Origin: Arenibacter sp040216555
Lineage (GTDB): Bacteria; Bacteroidota; Bacteroidia; Flavobacteriales; Flavobacteriaceae
NCBI GenBank assembly: GCA_040216555.1
Contig: JAVJOW010000007.1
Coordinates: 1-64,000, forward strand
Length of the DNA stretch: 64,000 bases
Direction of reading: 5' to 3'
Position 1 is the stretch's first letter, and every line of letters begins with the position of its first letter. This document shows, piece by piece, positions 61,982 to 64,000 of this stretch. The position numbers and the translations under genes were made by a program. The notes under the pieces were generated by a model, which was not told the DNA's origin, did no database searches, and worked only from the letters and a program-made list of their open reading frames with translations.

Positions 61982-64000
61982 ATGCGTTTGCTTCAGTTCA
62001 CAACCGTAAAGCTTACTTTGTGCCTGATCTGTGGAATTTTAATTGGATATTACCTACGTCCGTCTCTTCCAATATCTTTTTCATTAACGGTAGCTTCATT
62101 GATCCTATTGGGAGTTGTATTTGTCTATTACCGTAAACTGCCCACATTCCTTTTTGCACTTTTCACGGGACTTTTGACCATAGCCATTGGCATATTCAGC
62201 ATAGCCCTAAGTGAGTCGCACAATCTTGGTCAGCATTATAGCCAACAGAATCTTAACATAAATAGGGGCTATACCTTAAAAATTCGCGAAGTATTAAAGG
62301 CCAATGGCTTTTCGGATAGGTACGTGGCCCACGTTAAGAGTATGGACAGCTTAAAGGTTAGCGGTAAAATACTATTGAATATAGCTACGGATTCTTCGAT
62401 TAGGTCCCTAAAGGTCGATGACGAAATATTGGCCTTCACCACCCTGTACCCTATTACACCCCCATTAAACCCACATCAGTTCAATTACAAAAAATACCTT
62501 TCCAATATTGGAATAAGGCATCAGGTAAAACTTGCAGGAAACGACTATTACTTAATGCCCCAGGCCTCCGCAACCATCTTTGGAATAGCGCATAAAATAA
62601 GGGATCATATCATTCGAAATTTAAAAAAAGAAGATTTTGGCGCTGAAGAATTGGGTGTTATCCAGGCCCTTCTCCTTGGGCAGCGAAATGAAATTACTGC
62701 GGAAATCGACACCGACTATAAGGATGCAGGAGCCTATCACATTTTGGCCTTGTCCGGTTTACATATCGGAATTCTTTTGGGATTGCTCCATTTTTTATTG
62801 AGACCATTGGAACTCCTACCAAAAGTAAGAACCATAAAACTGATTGTTATTGTCTTGCTTTTATGGGCTTTTGCCCTCTTGGCCGGGCTTTCTGCTTCCA
62901 TTCTAAGGGCTACAACCATGTTTACCTTTGTAGCCTACGCCCTGTACTTGAACAGGCCTACAAGTCATTTTAACATCTTGGCATTGTCACTGTTTTTTAT
63001 TTTACTGCTGTTGGATCCGCTACTATTATTTCAGGTAGGATTTCAATTAAGTTATGCCGCTGTTTTTGCTATTGTCTGGATATACCCCTTATTGCAAAAA
63101 CTCTGGAATCCACAATATTGGATTATAAAAAAGGGTTGGGAGTTAGTTTCCGTAAGTATTGCTGCTCAATTGGGAGTATTCCCTATAAGTCTGTTTTACT
63201 TTCATCAATTCCCGGGACTGTTTTTAATTTCAAGCCTATTGATCCTTCCTTTTTTAACCTTTATTTTAGGGTTTGGAATATTGGTAATAGCACTGTCCCT
63301 GGCCAACGGTTTACCTTCTCTTCTTGTTACCATCTACAACACTGTAATACGTTTGATGAATTCGATTATTGGACTGGTTGCCCAGCAGGAAAATTTTCTT
63401 TTTAAAAATATTTCTTTTGATGCCATTCAATTAATTCTCAGTTATGGCATTATAATAACAATAGTAACCGTCTTTATTAAAGCTTCCTACAAAAGGGTAG
63501 TCGTCTTCCTAGTGTTTGTCCTTTGCTTCCAATCCTATATTCTGGGCATTAGACACCTTGCAGAAAACAAGGAATCCCTGGTGATAGGACATATTGTCCG
63601 CCATAGTGTCCTAATCCATCAAACAGGCCAAAAACTTACGGTCTTTTCCACCAGCCCCAAAGCTACTGTAAGAATGGCCAACGATTATGCCATTGCCCAA
63701 AACATTTTAGAGTTGCAACATCGACCTTTAAAAAACAGCTATCTAATTGGTGGGAAGAGAATGGTTATTCTGGATAGTTACAATATGGGCCTTCCAATAA
63801 ATTATGAAGTATCTACATTAGTATTGACCCAATCCCCTAAAATTAATTTAGAGAGGCTTTTGGACTCAATTGCGCCCAATATTGTTATTGCAGATGGCAG
63901 CAATTATAAAAGTTATATATCTCGATGGAAAGCAACATGCCATAAAAAAAAGCTGCCATTTCACGATACGGCTGAAAAAGGTGCATTTCTCTATACTTGG
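61982..64000 (+). CDS. comEC: ComEC/Rec2 family DNA uptake channel, 3' end cut by window
   Basis: A frame opens at the ATG at 61982 (MRLLQFTTVKLTL) and stays open for 673 codons to the last base, so it has no stop in the window. The N terminus has three membrane helices and a DUF4131-like soluble part (IRHQVKLAGNDYY). The competence domain has the hallmark HILALSGLHIGILLGLLH and many helices up to about residue 530. The C-terminal 140 residues resemble a reduced metallo-beta-lactamase-like domain with no HxHxDH motif. Length suggests it is almost complete. It transports single-stranded DNA across the inner membrane during transformation. Confidence 0.92.
   Translation, partial: MRLLQFTTVKLTLCLICGILIGYYLRPSLPISFSLTVASLILLGVVFVYYRKLPTFLFALFTGLLTIAIGIFSIALSESHNLGQHYSQQNLNINRGYTLKIREVLKANGFSDRYVAHVKSMDSLKVSGKILLNIATDSSIRSLKVDDEILAFTTLYPITPPLNPHQFNYKKYLSNIGIRHQVKLAGNDYYLMPQASATIFGIAHKIRDHIIRNLKKEDFGAEELGVIQALLLGQRNEITAEIDTDYKDAGAYHILALSGLHIGILLGLLHFLLRPLELLPKVRTIKLIVIVLLLWAFALLAGLSASILRATTMFTFVAYALYLNRPTSHFNILALSLFFILLLLDPLLLFQVGFQLSYAAVFAIVWIYPLLQKLWNPQYWIIKKGWELVSVSIAAQLGVFPISLFYFHQFPGLFLISSLLILPFLTFILGFGILVIALSLANGLPSLLVTIYNTVIRLMNSIIGLVAQQENFLFKNISFDAIQLILSYGIIITIVTVFIKASYKRVVVFLVFVLCFQSYILGIRHLAENKESLVIGHIVRHSVLIHQTGQKLTVFSTSPKATVRMANDYAIAQNILELQHRPLKNSYLIGGKRMVILDSYNMGLPINYEVSTLVLTQSPKINLERLLDSIAPNIVIADGSNYKSYISRWKATCHKKKLPFHDTAEKGAFLYTW

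Noticed and set aside
1..64000. tRNA, rRNA, CRISPR arrays, insertion sequences or phage genes
   Set aside because: I looked for cloverleaf-like stretches in the gaps, regular direct repeats and transposase motifs and saw none; a tRNA scan and repeat finder would be decisive.

Overview
The window is chromosomal DNA of a gliding, Gram-negative member of the Flavobacteriaceae (Bacteroidota), probably a marine genus in the Maribacter/Arenibacter/Zobellia range; the genus is an inference. The reasons are a complete gldKLMN gliding/type IX secretion operon, Bacteroidota-type -7 promoter boxes (TAnnTTTG), almost no Shine-Dalgarno sequences, many secreted proteins and lipoproteins, low GC, and flavobacterial families such as the HYC_CC_PP protein and the Bacteroidota LptE. 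I see no rRNA, tRNA, CRISPR array, insertion sequence or prophage. The window looks like well-ordered core chromosome plus a few accessory islands.

Layout. 1-6600 (minus strand): a Planctomycete-type secreted cytochrome module (PSD1 cytochrome/LamG lipoprotein, Tat-exported DUF1501 protein, membrane cytochrome c with LRR tail), followed by the start of a second PSD1 protein cut by the window edge. 6800-12600: AraC regulator, YceI, an FGE-fold lipoprotein, an M16 peptidase and a small zinc-ribbon protein. 12650-18450 (minus): tripartite RND efflux operon. 18600-20400 (minus): tandem pair of plant-like LRR secreted proteins. 20570-24000: ABC-F ATPase, DUF983 and FAD oxidoreductase. 24180-28900 (minus): gldK-L-M-N. 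29020-32670 (minus): topA followed by an arginase-fold protein with degenerate metal site. 32790-34040 (minus): LVIVD beta-propeller lipoprotein.

34190-38790 (plus): tight operon miaB, sigma-54 activator, lptE, hypothetical protein, secG, closed by a terminator; then groES-groEL under a sigma-54-like -24/-12 element. 41030-44160 (minus): metal-handling module (HYC_CC_PP protein, TonB receptor, secreted heavy-metal-associated protein), all three with vicinal cysteines. 44320-52060 (plus): fRMsr-like GAF protein, purH, and the rod-shape elongasome genes mreB-mreC-mreD-mrdA-rodA. 52060-56410: secreted nuclease (minus), msrB-msrA, small GNAT, selO and a small unknown protein. 56470-64000: tail-specific protease (minus), then surE, a small membrane protein, lpxB, an NlpC/P60 lipoprotein and comEC, which is open to the last base.

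Themes: envelope building (LptE, LpxB, MreBCD/PBP2/RodA, SecG), gliding/secretion, and methionine-oxidation repair and redox defence (MsrA, MsrB, fRMsr-like GAF, SelO). The candidates I rate highest for follow-up are the arginase-fold pseudoenzyme beside the gliding operon, the sigma-54-like groES promoter close to a sigma-54 activator gene, and the vicinal-cysteine metal module.
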